Source: Maritalea mediterranea
Lineage (GTDB): Bacteria > Pseudomonadota > Alphaproteobacteria > Rhizobiales > Devosiaceae
Direction of reading: 5' to 3'
NCBI RefSeq assembly: GCF_021568695.1
Contig: NZ_JAKGTI010000001.1
Coordinates: 186,001 to 250,000 of the forward strand
DNA: 64,000 nucleotides
The notes under the pieces were generated by a model. That model was not told where the DNA came from, searched no databases, and was given only the letters and a program-made list of their open reading frames with translations. Shown one piece after another: positions 27,556-34,809 of this stretch. How positions within the stretch are numbered: position 1 is the stretch's first letter; each line of letters begins with the position of its first letter. The translations under genes were made by a program, and so were the position numbers.

Positions 27556-28000
27556 ATTCTCTTTCATCGTTTGGTCGCAATTAAACGATCTAGCCCAAAT
27601 TGATTTATGGCACAATCAGCTTTTAACAGCACAATTGCCCATAAAACGCCGAAATTTATCGAAAGGAAAGAGAAAAGCCTGTGCGGGCGCGGCACAGATT
27701 TGGTGGTTGGATGGCACAAACATGCGCTCACACTCGCCGCCGGACCATTGGTCAGGTGCAAATCCATCTGATATGTCCTCCCTCGCATCAGGTCCAATCT
27801 CTCGGGCCTGAATTGCGCTGTCCTCACAACGCCTTACCTGCAAATTCAATATTTGCGATATGTTTAATGTCAGTATGACCGATTATTTTTTGACTGAATA
27901 GTCATTATTTTGCGCAAATATCAACTAAGATTTCGCATATTGAATAGGTCTTTTTGACGAAATGAAAAGGGCGGCCACTTGGGCCGCCCGATCAACATTG
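27556..28000. other. 445-bp intergenic region upstream of the amino-acid ABC operon
   Basis: No convincing gene is present; the short frames here have no ribosome sites or recognisable sequence. It holds the terminator of the lysine-dehydrogenase-like gene (27965-27989). An A+T-rich stretch (27840-27950) contains GTCAGTATGAC (27869-27879) and TGACT-GAAT-AGTCA (27891-27904), resembling the palindrome in front of the Lrp gene at 29234. These may be Lrp sites for the ABC operon, although they lie about 310 bp from its start codon. Confidence 0.5.
27965..27989 (-). terminator. Rho-independent terminator of the lysine-dehydrogenase-like gene
   Basis: On the minus strand, GGGCGGCC / GGCCGCCC (27969-27989) forms an 8-bp G+C-rich stem with a 5-nt loop, followed by TTTT, 12 bp after the stop codon. 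Confidence 0.8.
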
Positions 28001-29116
28001 TTAGGCTGCTTTGTCGGTTTTTTGCGCTGTCTCCAGCGGTTTGCCCAGGAACATGCCGCCAAATCGGTTGTCCAAAAACTCATCCAGATCGATTTGCTCT
28101 TGGCGCACAAAGCCTTTGCTTGGCAGTTTGCCGGTCCGCATCAAATCCATCGCCGCGGTCACGCCTGCAGCTGTTGTGATTTGAATGGCCGTCCATTCTT
28201 TGCCCGCCACGTCCATTGGTGTGGACACATTGAGAAAAGATTTTTCTTCATATTTGCCGTCAATCGTGCCGGTTGCGGTGCAGAACACGGTCACCGTGTC
28301 TTGTTTGGTCACCGGCAGGGCTGTGTTGAAAATCTCGCACATCAAATCTTGACGGTCCTGCAATTTCAAATCCTGTAGCAAGATTTTCAAAATATCGCGG
28401 TGACCCGGATAGCGGATCGACCGATAGGAGACATTTTTCGCATGGCCAGAGAGCGTGTCGCACAAGGTGCCCAGGCCACCTGACGTGTTGAAGCACTCAA
28501 ACTCAGTGCCGTTTAAGGTGAAGGTTTGCAAGTTTTCAAGCGGTGGCACTTCCACCAGCTTTCCATCCACCAGCGCTTCACAGGGGTTGCAATATTCATT
28601 CACCATGCCTTCGGTAGACCAGGTGATATTATATTTCAGCGCATTTGTCGGGAAGCGCGGCAACGCGCCCACACGCATGGACAAATCTTCAACCTTGTCG
28701 AACTGCTTTGCTAGGTGATAACCCGCCACGCCCACAAAGCCGGGGGCCAGGCCACATTGCGGCATAAAGGCGGTGTCGGCGTCTTTCGCCAAATCCATCA
28801 CAAACTTGGTGCCCCTCACATCTTCGGTGAGGTCGAAATAATGGGTGCCCGCCTTTTTTGCGCCGGTGGCAATGGCGGGGGTCAAGAAATAGGGCGCGGC
28901 GCTCAACACCGCTTGCTTATCCTTCAAGGCAGCCACCAGCTCATCTTCTTTGGTCACGTCAACTTTGGCCGTTTTCAGACCCAGTTTGGCCACTTCCGCC
29001 AAGGCGGCTTCATTGGTGTCGGCAACGGTTACGCTATATTCAGGCTGGCTTTCCAGAACCACACCCACCATGCGGCCAATTTTACCGGCGCCAACAATCA
29101 AAACATCCCAATTCAT
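28001..29116 (-). CDS. Saccharopine dehydrogenase-family oxidoreductase, probable lysine 6-dehydrogenase
   Basis: 371 residues from ATG 29116 (AGAGGGACAG upstream); the 27-codon extension is unsupported. An N-terminal Rossmann fold (VLIVGAGKIGRMVGVVL; VTVADTNEAALAEVAK) is followed by the saccharopine-dehydrogenase-like catalytic domain: MPQCGLAPGFVGVAGYHLA, FECFNTSGGLGTLCDTL and YRSIRYPGHRDILKILLQDL. Length and the PGHRDILK-like motif fit bacterial lysine 6-dehydrogenase (lysine -> piperideine-6-carboxylate) at least as well as true saccharopine dehydrogenase. The ALDH7 enzyme of this locus would take the product. It is divergent from an Lrp regulator. Confidence 0.78.
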   Translation of the reverse strand: MNWDVLIVGAGKIGRMVGVVLESQPEYSVTVADTNEAALAEVAKLGLKTAKVDVTKEDELVAALKDKQAVLSAAPYFLTPAIATGAKKAGTHYFDLTEDVRGTKFVMDLAKDADTAFMPQCGLAPGFVGVAGYHLAKQFDKVEDLSMRVGALPRFPTNALKYNITWSTEGMVNEYCNPCEALVDGKLVEVPPLENLQTFTLNGTEFECFNTSGGLGTLCDTLSGHAKNVSYRSIRYPGHRDILKILLQDLKLQDRQDLMCEIFNTALPVTKQDTVTVFCTATGTIDGKYEEKSFLNVSTPMDVAGKEWTAIQITTAAGVTAAMDLMRTGKLPSKGFVRQEQIDLDEFLDNRFGGMFLGKPLETAQKTDKAA

Positions 29117-29206
29117 ATCTGTCCCTCTGGTTTGATTTTTTAAACTGTTAAAATTGTGCCAGCGGGGAATGTCATTGCCTAGAATCTGAAACGCCATTTT
29201 GATGAC

Positions 29207-29246
29207 ATAATGACGATATCAGTGTGAAATATCCGTCATTATGACG
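29207..29246. promoter_or_regulatory. Palindromic operator cluster between the lysine dehydrogenase and Lrp genes
   Basis: ATAATGACGATAT (29207-29219) is inverted as ATATCCGTCATTAT (29229-29242). The right half is itself part of a perfect palindrome CGTCAT-T-ATGACG (29234-29246). It sits in the 243-bp divergent spacer about 95 bp from the dehydrogenase start. Lrp/AsnC proteins bind such repeated A+T-rich dyads, so this is the likely site of the adjacent regulator. Confidence 0.55.
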
Positions 29247-29359
29247 AATATTAATCTTTGAGTAAGGTCTTAACACATGGGAATTCTTGCATTGTTTTGG
29301 AAACTGCCCCATCGTCATTTTATCAATTGATTGTCTTTTTGTCGGTAGGGAGAAGGGGT

Positions 29360-29803
29360 ATGGAAAAACCCATCCGGGATGAGTTGGATCGGCAACTGAT
29401 CGCGCAATTGCAGTTTAACGCCCGCGCCAAAACCTCCGACATCGCCAAAAAACTTGGCATCGCCCGCACCACCGTGCATGAGCGCATCGCCCGGCTGGAA
29501 CGGTTGGGCTATATCAAGGCCTACACAGTGCAACTGGCCGAAGATCCGGGCCGCCAGCATGTGGAAGCCCTGGTGATGATCGAAGTGCACCAGCAACAGG
29601 GCAAACAGATCGCCGACAAGCTCAAGGATTTTCCTGAGGTCAAACTCTGCCTCGCCATTAATGGCGAATATGATTTGCACCTGTCCGTGGAAGCGCCGCA
29701 GCTCGAAGATATTGACGAAATCATTGATGAAATCGCCCTCATCCCCGGCGTTCGCCGCACCCAGACATCACTGGTGCTGGGGCGCAAATTTGATCGGCGG
29801 TAA
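29360..29803 (+). CDS. Lrp/AsnC-family transcriptional regulator
   Basis: 147 residues from ATG 29360, with AGGGAGAAGGGG upstream; the 34-codon extension is unlikely. The N-terminal HTH is DELDRQLIAQLQFNARAKTSDIAKKLGIARTTVHERIARLERLGYIKAYTV, and the C-terminal RAM ligand domain includes LVMIEVHQQQGKQIADKL and GEYDLHLSVEA. It is divergent from the lysine-dehydrogenase-like gene, which it probably controls in response to lysine or a related amino acid. Confidence 0.88.
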   Translation: MEKPIRDELDRQLIAQLQFNARAKTSDIAKKLGIARTTVHERIARLERLGYIKAYTVQLAEDPGRQHVEALVMIEVHQQQGKQIADKLKDFPEVKLCLAINGEYDLHLSVEAPQLEDIDEIIDEIALIPGVRRTQTSLVLGRKFDRR

Positions 29804-29860
29804 ACTAGATGTGTGCCGCTTAAGGAAACGACCCACCGCACAAAATATCCTCATCCACCA

Positions 29861-29893
29861 CCGTCATTACCGGACTTGATCCGGTAATCCATG
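29861..29893. repeat. Short interspersed palindrome, ATTACCGGA/TCCGGTAAT type
   Basis: A 9-bp stem around CTTGA (29866-29888) within a 33-bp unit that recurs exactly at 40824-40856. It is intergenic and non-coding. Confidence 0.8.
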
Positions 29894-29966
29894 TAGCGGT
29901 GGCCCCATGGCAAAGCTTTGGTGAAAAAAGCGCTAAGGCTTTATCTCGTCTCAATTTCTGCTTGGC

Positions 29967-29985
29967 CCCCGGATCAAGTCCGGGG
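29967..29985. repeat. Short interspersed palindrome, CCCCGGA/TCCGGGG type
   Basis: A 7-bp stem (CCCCGGA/TCCGGGG) around TCAAG. It shares its stem with the elements at 16043 and 40560, and its loop is the complement of the CTTGA loop used in the ATTACCGGA type. Confidence 0.7.
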
Positions 29986-30014
29986 TGACGTTGGAAGAAA
30001 GCTGCCAATCCAAC

Positions 30015-30515
30015 CTAATCATCAAATCCGACCAAAAAGCCGGGTTCGTAATAATATTCTTCCAGATTTTCCCCCGGTCCACCCCGGTCAATCACCACAA
30101 AATCGCTGGTCTTTTCCAAGGTGGTCAGCACCCCGTGCCAGCACCCCATTTTCAAATTGATGCCCTGGCCCGACTGGGTCAGAAAAGCGAGCGGCGTGCC
30201 CGGTGTGCCCGCCTCATCTGGTGCCACAATCACCAAAAAGGGTCGCTTGCTCATGGGGATAAAAGCTTGTGAGCCCAGCGGATGCCGTTCGACCATTTTG
30301 AGGTGCAGCGGAATATCATAGGGCTTGCCGCGGAAAATATTTACCAGCGGTCGCGGTTCAACCCCGCTAAGCTCCACCGTGGCCAGATCATTATAGCGGG
30401 TGCACATGCCATTATTGATCGGAAAGTGCTCGGCTTTGTCCAGATCGATCACTTCGCCATAAGGCGCAAAACCTTCAATACTCAAGGACTTAATGGGGAT
30501 AAAGGGGACTTCCAT
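30015..30515 (-). CDS. allA: Ureidoglycolate lyase AllA
   Basis: 166 residues, the family length. It splits ureidoglycolate into glyoxylate and urea. The cupin-like ureidoglycolate hydrolase family is recognised from LSIEGFAPYGEVID at the N-terminus, VNIFRGKPYDIPLHLKMVERHPLGSQAFIPMSKRPFLVIVAPD, and the C-terminal WHGVLTTLEKTSDFVVIDRGG with its metal-associated His. The start abuts the allE stop. It is the last gene of the minus-strand allantoin unit. Confidence 0.93.
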   Translation of the reverse strand: MEVPFIPIKSLSIEGFAPYGEVIDLDKAEHFPINNGMCTRYNDLATVELSGVEPRPLVNIFRGKPYDIPLHLKMVERHPLGSQAFIPMSKRPFLVIVAPDEAGTPGTPLAFLTQSGQGINLKMGCWHGVLTTLEKTSDFVVIDRGGPGENLEEYYYEPGFLVGFDD

Positions 30516-31340
30516 TTACGCCCCCAAAGTCAGCTTCATATGCCGGTTCACGTCTTTATAAAGCAAATAGCGGAACGGCTCCGGCCCGCCCGCATAGCAG
30601 GCCTGCGGGCAAAAAGCGCGCAGCCACATAAAGTCCCCCGCTTCCACTTCCACCCAATCCTCATTCAGCCGATAAACCGCCTTGCCCTGCAGCACATAAA
30701 GCCCGTGTTCCATCACATGGGTTTCAGCAAAGGGGATGGTGCCCCCCGGCTGAAAGGTGACAATATTCACATGCATATCATGGGCTACATCATTGGGGTC
30801 CACAAAGCGCGTGGTGGCCCATGCCCCATCCGTATCTGGCATGGGAATGGGCTTGTGGTCATGCTCATTGGTCACAAAGCTCGTTGGCGCATCGATCCCA
30901 TCCACCGTCTCATAGGCTTTACGAATCCAATGAAAGTGCAGCGGTACGTTTGTTTCATTCGCCAATTGCCAGTCCGCGCCCACTGCCAAATAGACATATG
31001 AGCCTGCGCTCAGCTCGTGCTTTTGCCCCTCAAGCGTCAGCGTGCCGTCGCCCTCGGTCACAAATAAAACGCCTTCAGCACTTGGGTCTGGCTCCGGCCG
31101 CGTGCTGCCGCCACCGGGGGCAACCTCCATCACATATTGTGCAAAGGTCTCGGCAAAGCCGCTCAGCGGCCGGGCAATAATCCATGCGCGGGTGTGGGTC
31201 CAATGCGGCAGGTTGGACGTGACAATATCGCTAAACACCCCTTTGGGGATCACCGCATAGGCATCCGTGAATTTCGCGCGATCGGTCAGCAATTGCGTTT
31301 GCGGCGGCAGGCCACCTTTGGGCGTATAATATTGGCTCAT
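30516..31340 (-). CDS. allE: (S)-ureidoglycine aminohydrolase AllE
   Basis: 274 residues forming two cupin domains. It releases ammonia from S-ureidoglycine to give S-ureidoglycolate, the substrate of AllA. Motifs are the N-terminal KGVFSDIVTSNLPHWTHTRAWIIARPLSGFAETFAQY, a middle cupin (FVTEGDGTLTLEGQKHELSAGSYVYLAVG) and the C-terminal Mn-binding cupin PGGTIPFAETHVMEHGLYVLQGKAVYRL. It abuts allA and the puuE-uraD fusion on either side, so all three are translated together. Confidence 0.92.
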   Translation of the reverse strand: MSQYYTPKGGLPPQTQLLTDRAKFTDAYAVIPKGVFSDIVTSNLPHWTHTRAWIIARPLSGFAETFAQYVMEVAPGGGSTRPEPDPSAEGVLFVTEGDGTLTLEGQKHELSAGSYVYLAVGADWQLANETNVPLHFHWIRKAYETVDGIDAPTSFVTNEHDHKPIPMPDTDGAWATTRFVDPNDVAHDMHVNIVTFQPGGTIPFAETHVMEHGLYVLQGKAVYRLNEDWVEVEAGDFMWLRAFCPQACYAGGPEPFRYLLYKDVNRHMKLTLGA

Positions 31341-32786
31341 CTAGTTCTCCCCAAACATATCCTTCAACCGCAACAGGGCAATCCGCTCCACTTGCTGACA
31401 CGCGGTGGTAAATTCTTGATCTCGGTCATGATGCACGCGCTTTTGAAACTGTTCAAGAATCTGATCCTTGTTCAACCCTTTCACCGCAATGATAAAGGGA
31501 AAACCGAATTTGGCGGTATAGGTCTCATTTAACGCGGTGAACGTTACACGCTCTTCATCCGTTAAAGCGTCCAAACCAGCGCTTGCCTGTTCTTTGGTCG
31601 ACTCTGCGGTCAATCGCTTCGCCGCGGCCAGCTTGCCCGCCAAATCCGGATGCGCCCGCAGCACTTTCAGCCGCTCGCTTTCCCGCGCTTTTCTGAACTG
31701 CGCCGCCAACGCTGCATGCACGCCAACCGCACAATTATGCGCCGGGCCAAGCTCGGCTTCATAGGCCCGCTCCGCAATCCAGGGCGAATGTTCAAACACA
31801 CCGCCAAACTGATCCACAAAAGCTTTGCGGCTCATATTGACCACATCAAATGTCGGCGCTGCATAGGGGTGATGTTCCATCCAATAGCGCGCAATATCAA
31901 TGCGCCGCGCCACCCACACATCAGGCTTGGATCGGATATAATCGAGGAACCGCCTGAGCGCCATAATCCGCCCGGGGCGGCCAATCAGGCGGCAATGTAG
32001 CCCGATATTCAACATTTTGGGGGCGCCCGTTTCGCCTTCAGCGTAAAGCGCGTCAAAACTGTCTTTCAAATAGGTGAAAAACTGATCGCCGCTGTTAAAG
32101 CCCTGCACAGCCGCAAAGCGCATATCGTTGGCATCCAGCGTATAGGGAATAATCAATTGCGGCTGTTGCGCTTCTCCCTGCGGCGCCCGCCAATATGGCA
32201 AGTCATCGGCATAACTGTCCGACACATAACCAAAGCACCCCATTTCCTGGGTCAGCGCCACTGTATGGTCCGAGCAGCGGCCCGTATACCAGCCTTGGGG
32301 ATAGGCGCCCGTGGCTTCATAATGCAGCTGGATCGCTTCCTTCATATGGGCGCGCTCTTCGCTTTCCGTGAAGTCCTTATATTCGATCCATTTCAGTCCG
32401 TGCGAGGCGATTTCCCACCCGGCTTCTTGCATCGCGGCCACTTGCTCGGGCGAGCGTTTCAGCGCGGTCGCTACCCCATAAATGGTCAATGGCATGTCAA
32501 ATTGGGTGAACAGCTCATGCACGCGCCAAAACCCGGCCCGCGCCCCATATTCATAGATGCTTTCCATGTTCCAATGGCGTTGGCCCTGCCATTGTTGTGC
32601 GCCCACAATTTCAGACAGAAAGGCTTCAGACGCTTTGTCCCCATGCAACAGGCAGTTCTCGCCACCTTCTTCATAATTGAGTACAAATTGCACGGCGATC
32701 TTGGCGCCGCTCGGCCATTGGACTTTTGGCTTGCTGCGGCCATAGCCGCGCATGTCCCGCTCATAACGCTGTGGTTTATCGCTCAT
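31341..32786 (-). CDS. puuE-uraD: Bifunctional allantoinase PuuE - OHCU decarboxylase UraD fusion
   Basis: 481 residues from ATG 32786 (AAGGGTAG site). Residues about 1-310 are a metal-independent allantoinase of the polysaccharide-deacetylase fold: YERDMRGYGRSKPKVQWPSGAKIAVQFVLNYEEGGE, then EIASHGLKWIEY and TGRCSDHTVAL. Residues about 320-480 are OHCU decarboxylase: VDQFGGVFEHSPWIAE, the active-site His in LRAHPDLAGKLAAA, TKEQASAGLDALTDEE and FPFIIAVKGL. One chain thus makes S-allantoin from OHCU and opens it to allantoate. The fusion occurs in other proteobacteria. It is divergent from uraH. Confidence 0.92.
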   Translation of the reverse strand: MSDKPQRYERDMRGYGRSKPKVQWPSGAKIAVQFVLNYEEGGENCLLHGDKASEAFLSEIVGAQQWQGQRHWNMESIYEYGARAGFWRVHELFTQFDMPLTIYGVATALKRSPEQVAAMQEAGWEIASHGLKWIEYKDFTESEERAHMKEAIQLHYEATGAYPQGWYTGRCSDHTVALTQEMGCFGYVSDSYADDLPYWRAPQGEAQQPQLIIPYTLDANDMRFAAVQGFNSGDQFFTYLKDSFDALYAEGETGAPKMLNIGLHCRLIGRPGRIMALRRFLDYIRSKPDVWVARRIDIARYWMEHHPYAAPTFDVVNMSRKAFVDQFGGVFEHSPWIAERAYEAELGPAHNCAVGVHAALAAQFRKARESERLKVLRAHPDLAGKLAAAKRLTAESTKEQASAGLDALTDEERVTFTALNETYTAKFGFPFIIAVKGLNKDQILEQFQKRVHHDRDQEFTTACQQVERIALLRLKDMFGEN

Positions 32787-32897
32787 TATTCTACCCTTTG
32801 CGATGCCATTTTTTACTTTGGCGAAAGTGCGATTTGCATGCACTATGCATGAAGCCGTGATTTGCGCCTAGGGGGAAATCTCAGGGCTTGTCTAATT

Positions 32898-32915
32898 TTT
32901 GACCATTTGTTAAAA
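32898..32915. promoter_or_regulatory. Purine-cluster shared motif, copy 1 (candidate operator)
   Basis: TTTGACCATTTGTTAAAA lies in the divergent puuE-uraD / uraH spacer. The first 12 bases recur exactly in front of the BMP-type ABC operon (47482-47493; 16 of 18 over the longer form). An 8-base core TTTGACCA occurs on the minus strand at 42647-42654 in front of ade. Sharing across three promoter regions of one pathway suggests a common regulator. Confidence 0.45.
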
Positions 32916-32971
32916 TTTATTGACACGGTCCCCGTTGTCGCGGCAAAAATGCACCATTGAAGGGGGAGATC

Positions 32972-33328
32972 ATGGCTTCAGGCAAACTAACAACCCATGT
33001 GTTGGATACGGCACGCGGCTGCCCGGCAAGCGGCTTGCAGCTCTGCCTATTTGAGTTGAATGGCGATGTGCCAACGCAAATTTTGGAAACCCGTACCAAT
33101 CACGATGGACGAGTCGATGGTCCCCTTTTAGAAGGTTTTTTGAAAACGGGCACCTATGAGCTGCGCTTTATGGTGGCAGATTATTTCAAAAGCCACGGCA
33201 TAGAAGAGCCGAATGGTGCTTTTTTGGATGAAGTGCCAGTGCGCTTCGTTATTGCCCGACCGGATCAGCATTACCATCTGCCATTGTTGCTGTCGCCCTA
33301 TGGCTATTCCACCTATCGCGGGAGCTGA
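32972..33328 (+). CDS. uraH: 5-hydroxyisourate hydrolase (transthyretin-related)
   Basis: 118 residues from ATG 32972 after AGGGGGAG. The transthyretin-like family is clear: LTTHVLDTARGCPASGLQL supplies the first active-site His, TNHDGRVDGPL the Arg, and the protein ends in the diagnostic YRGS tetrapeptide preceded by LLLSPYGYSTYRGS. It hydrolyses 5-hydroxyisourate, the product of PuuD, to OHCU for the UraD domain. It leads the plus-strand purine operon; xdhA begins 2 bp after its stop. No periplasmic signal is present. Confidence 0.95.
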   Translation: MASGKLTTHVLDTARGCPASGLQLCLFELNGDVPTQILETRTNHDGRVDGPLLEGFLKTGTYELRFMVADYFKSHGIEEPNGAFLDEVPVRFVIARPDQHYHLPLLLSPYGYSTYRGS

Positions 33329-33330
33329 TA

Positions 33331-34809
33331 TTGAATTTTGATTCAAAAATCACTTTTTGGCTGAATGATGAAAAAATTGAGCTGGATAAGCTCAAATCAG
33401 ACCAGACTTTACTTGATTTTTTACGGCTAGAAAAAACACTTCGCGGCACCAAAGAGGGGTGCGCCGAAGGCGATTGTGGTGCCTGCACCGTGCTGGTGGG
33501 ACGGCTGAAAAACGGCAAATTTCGCTATCAGGGCGTCAATGCCTGCATCAGCTTTGTGGCCAGCCTGCATGGCACGCATATTGTGACCATCGAGCATTTG
33601 AAGGGCGATCAGGGGCTACACCCGATCCAGCAAGCCATGGTGGACTATCACGGTTCTCAATGCGGCTTTTGCACCCCCGGCTTTGTGATGTCACTCTATG
33701 CCATGTGGATGGAAAAGGCTGATCCAACCACAACTGAGATCGAGGAAGCGCTGCAAGGCAATCTCTGCCGCTGCACCGGCTATCAACCGATCGTCAAAGC
33801 CGCCCGCAATATCGCAAAATTTGGCAGCTTGGAGCAGGATTTCCTGGTCAAAGAGCGCCAGCAAAATATCGATCGTCTGCAGGCGTTGGAAAATGTCACG
33901 CCGATCGCCATATCGCAGGGCGACGATCAAATCTTTGTGCCCAAAACCAAGGCGCAATTGGCCGAAATCTATGCCGCCCACCCGGACGCGACTTTGGTGG
34001 CCGGGGCCACAGATGTCGGCCTCTGGGTCACCAAATTTATGCGGTCGATCACGCCATCCATATATCTGACCGCGCTCAATGATTTTGACGCGGTCGAGGA
34101 AAAAGATGGGCAGCTGATCATTGATGGGGGTGTGACCTACACCAACTTGCTGCCGCTGATTGATGAAAAACTGCCGCAACTCAGCACCTATTGGCGACGC
34201 ATTGGCGGCGCGCAGGTGCGCAATATGGGTACCATTGGCGGCAATATTGCCAACGGTTCCCCGATTGGCGACACGCCACCGCCGTTAATCGCGCTCGGCG
34301 CAACCCTCACCCTTCAAAAGGGCGATGAAACCCGCCAATTGCCGTTGGAGACCTTCTTTATCGACTATGGCAAGCAGGATCGGGCACCCGGCGAGTTTGT
34401 TGGGCAGATTGAGGTGCCGCTGCCCAAACCCGAAGCGCATTTCGCCACCTACAAAATTTCCAAGCGCCGCGACGAAGATATTTCGTCGGTCGCTGCTGCC
34501 TTCTATCTCGAGATAGACGGCGACAAAATCGGCGCTTTGCGCATTGCTTATGGCGGCATGGCGGGCGTGCCCAAACGTGCCACCCATGTGGAAGCGGCGC
34601 TGAAGGGTCAGCCGCTCACCCGCGACACATTTGAAAACGCGCTCAATGCTTTCGACCAGGACTTTACCCCGCTCACCGACATGCGCGCCCGTGCCGCCTA
34701 TCGCCAGCAAGTGGCGAAAAATCTGCTGCTGCGCTTTTTTGACGAGCATTTTGGTGAGGCGGAGAGTTTAGATACATTGCGCCAAGCCGCATTGGTGGAG
34801 GTGAATTGA
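33331..34809 (+). CDS. xdhA: Xanthine dehydrogenase small subunit XdhA (2Fe-2S and FAD)
   Basis: 492 residues starting at a TTG (33331), well spaced from GGGAG at the uraH end. An N-terminal plant-type ferredoxin holds one cluster in GCAEGDCGACTVL and the second in SQCGFCTPGFV / LCRCTGYQPIV. The FAD domain has VAGATDVGLWVT and the diagnostic IGGAQVRNMGTIGGNIANG, and the CO-dehydrogenase flavoprotein C-terminal domain closes the chain. With XdhB it oxidises hypoxanthine to xanthine to urate. The stop overlaps xdhB in a TGATG. Confidence 0.95.
   Translation: MNFDSKITFWLNDEKIELDKLKSDQTLLDFLRLEKTLRGTKEGCAEGDCGACTVLVGRLKNGKFRYQGVNACISFVASLHGTHIVTIEHLKGDQGLHPIQQAMVDYHGSQCGFCTPGFVMSLYAMWMEKADPTTTEIEEALQGNLCRCTGYQPIVKAARNIAKFGSLEQDFLVKERQQNIDRLQALENVTPIAISQGDDQIFVPKTKAQLAEIYAAHPDATLVAGATDVGLWVTKFMRSITPSIYLTALNDFDAVEEKDGQLIIDGGVTYTNLLPLIDEKLPQLSTYWRRIGGAQVRNMGTIGGNIANGSPIGDTPPPLIALGATLTLQKGDETRQLPLETFFIDYGKQDRAPGEFVGQIEVPLPKPEAHFATYKISKRRDEDISSVAAAFYLEIDGDKIGALRIAYGGMAGVPKRATHVEAALKGQPLTRDTFENALNAFDQDFTPLTDMRARAAYRQQVAKNLLLRFFDEHFGEAESLDTLRQAALVEVN

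Noticed and set aside
32787-32971. A xanthine-sensing (NMT1-type) riboswitch in the purine promoters
   Set aside because: I looked in the spacers at 32787-32971, 42614-42680 and 47396-47510 but could not support the required structure by eye; a covariance-model search would decide.
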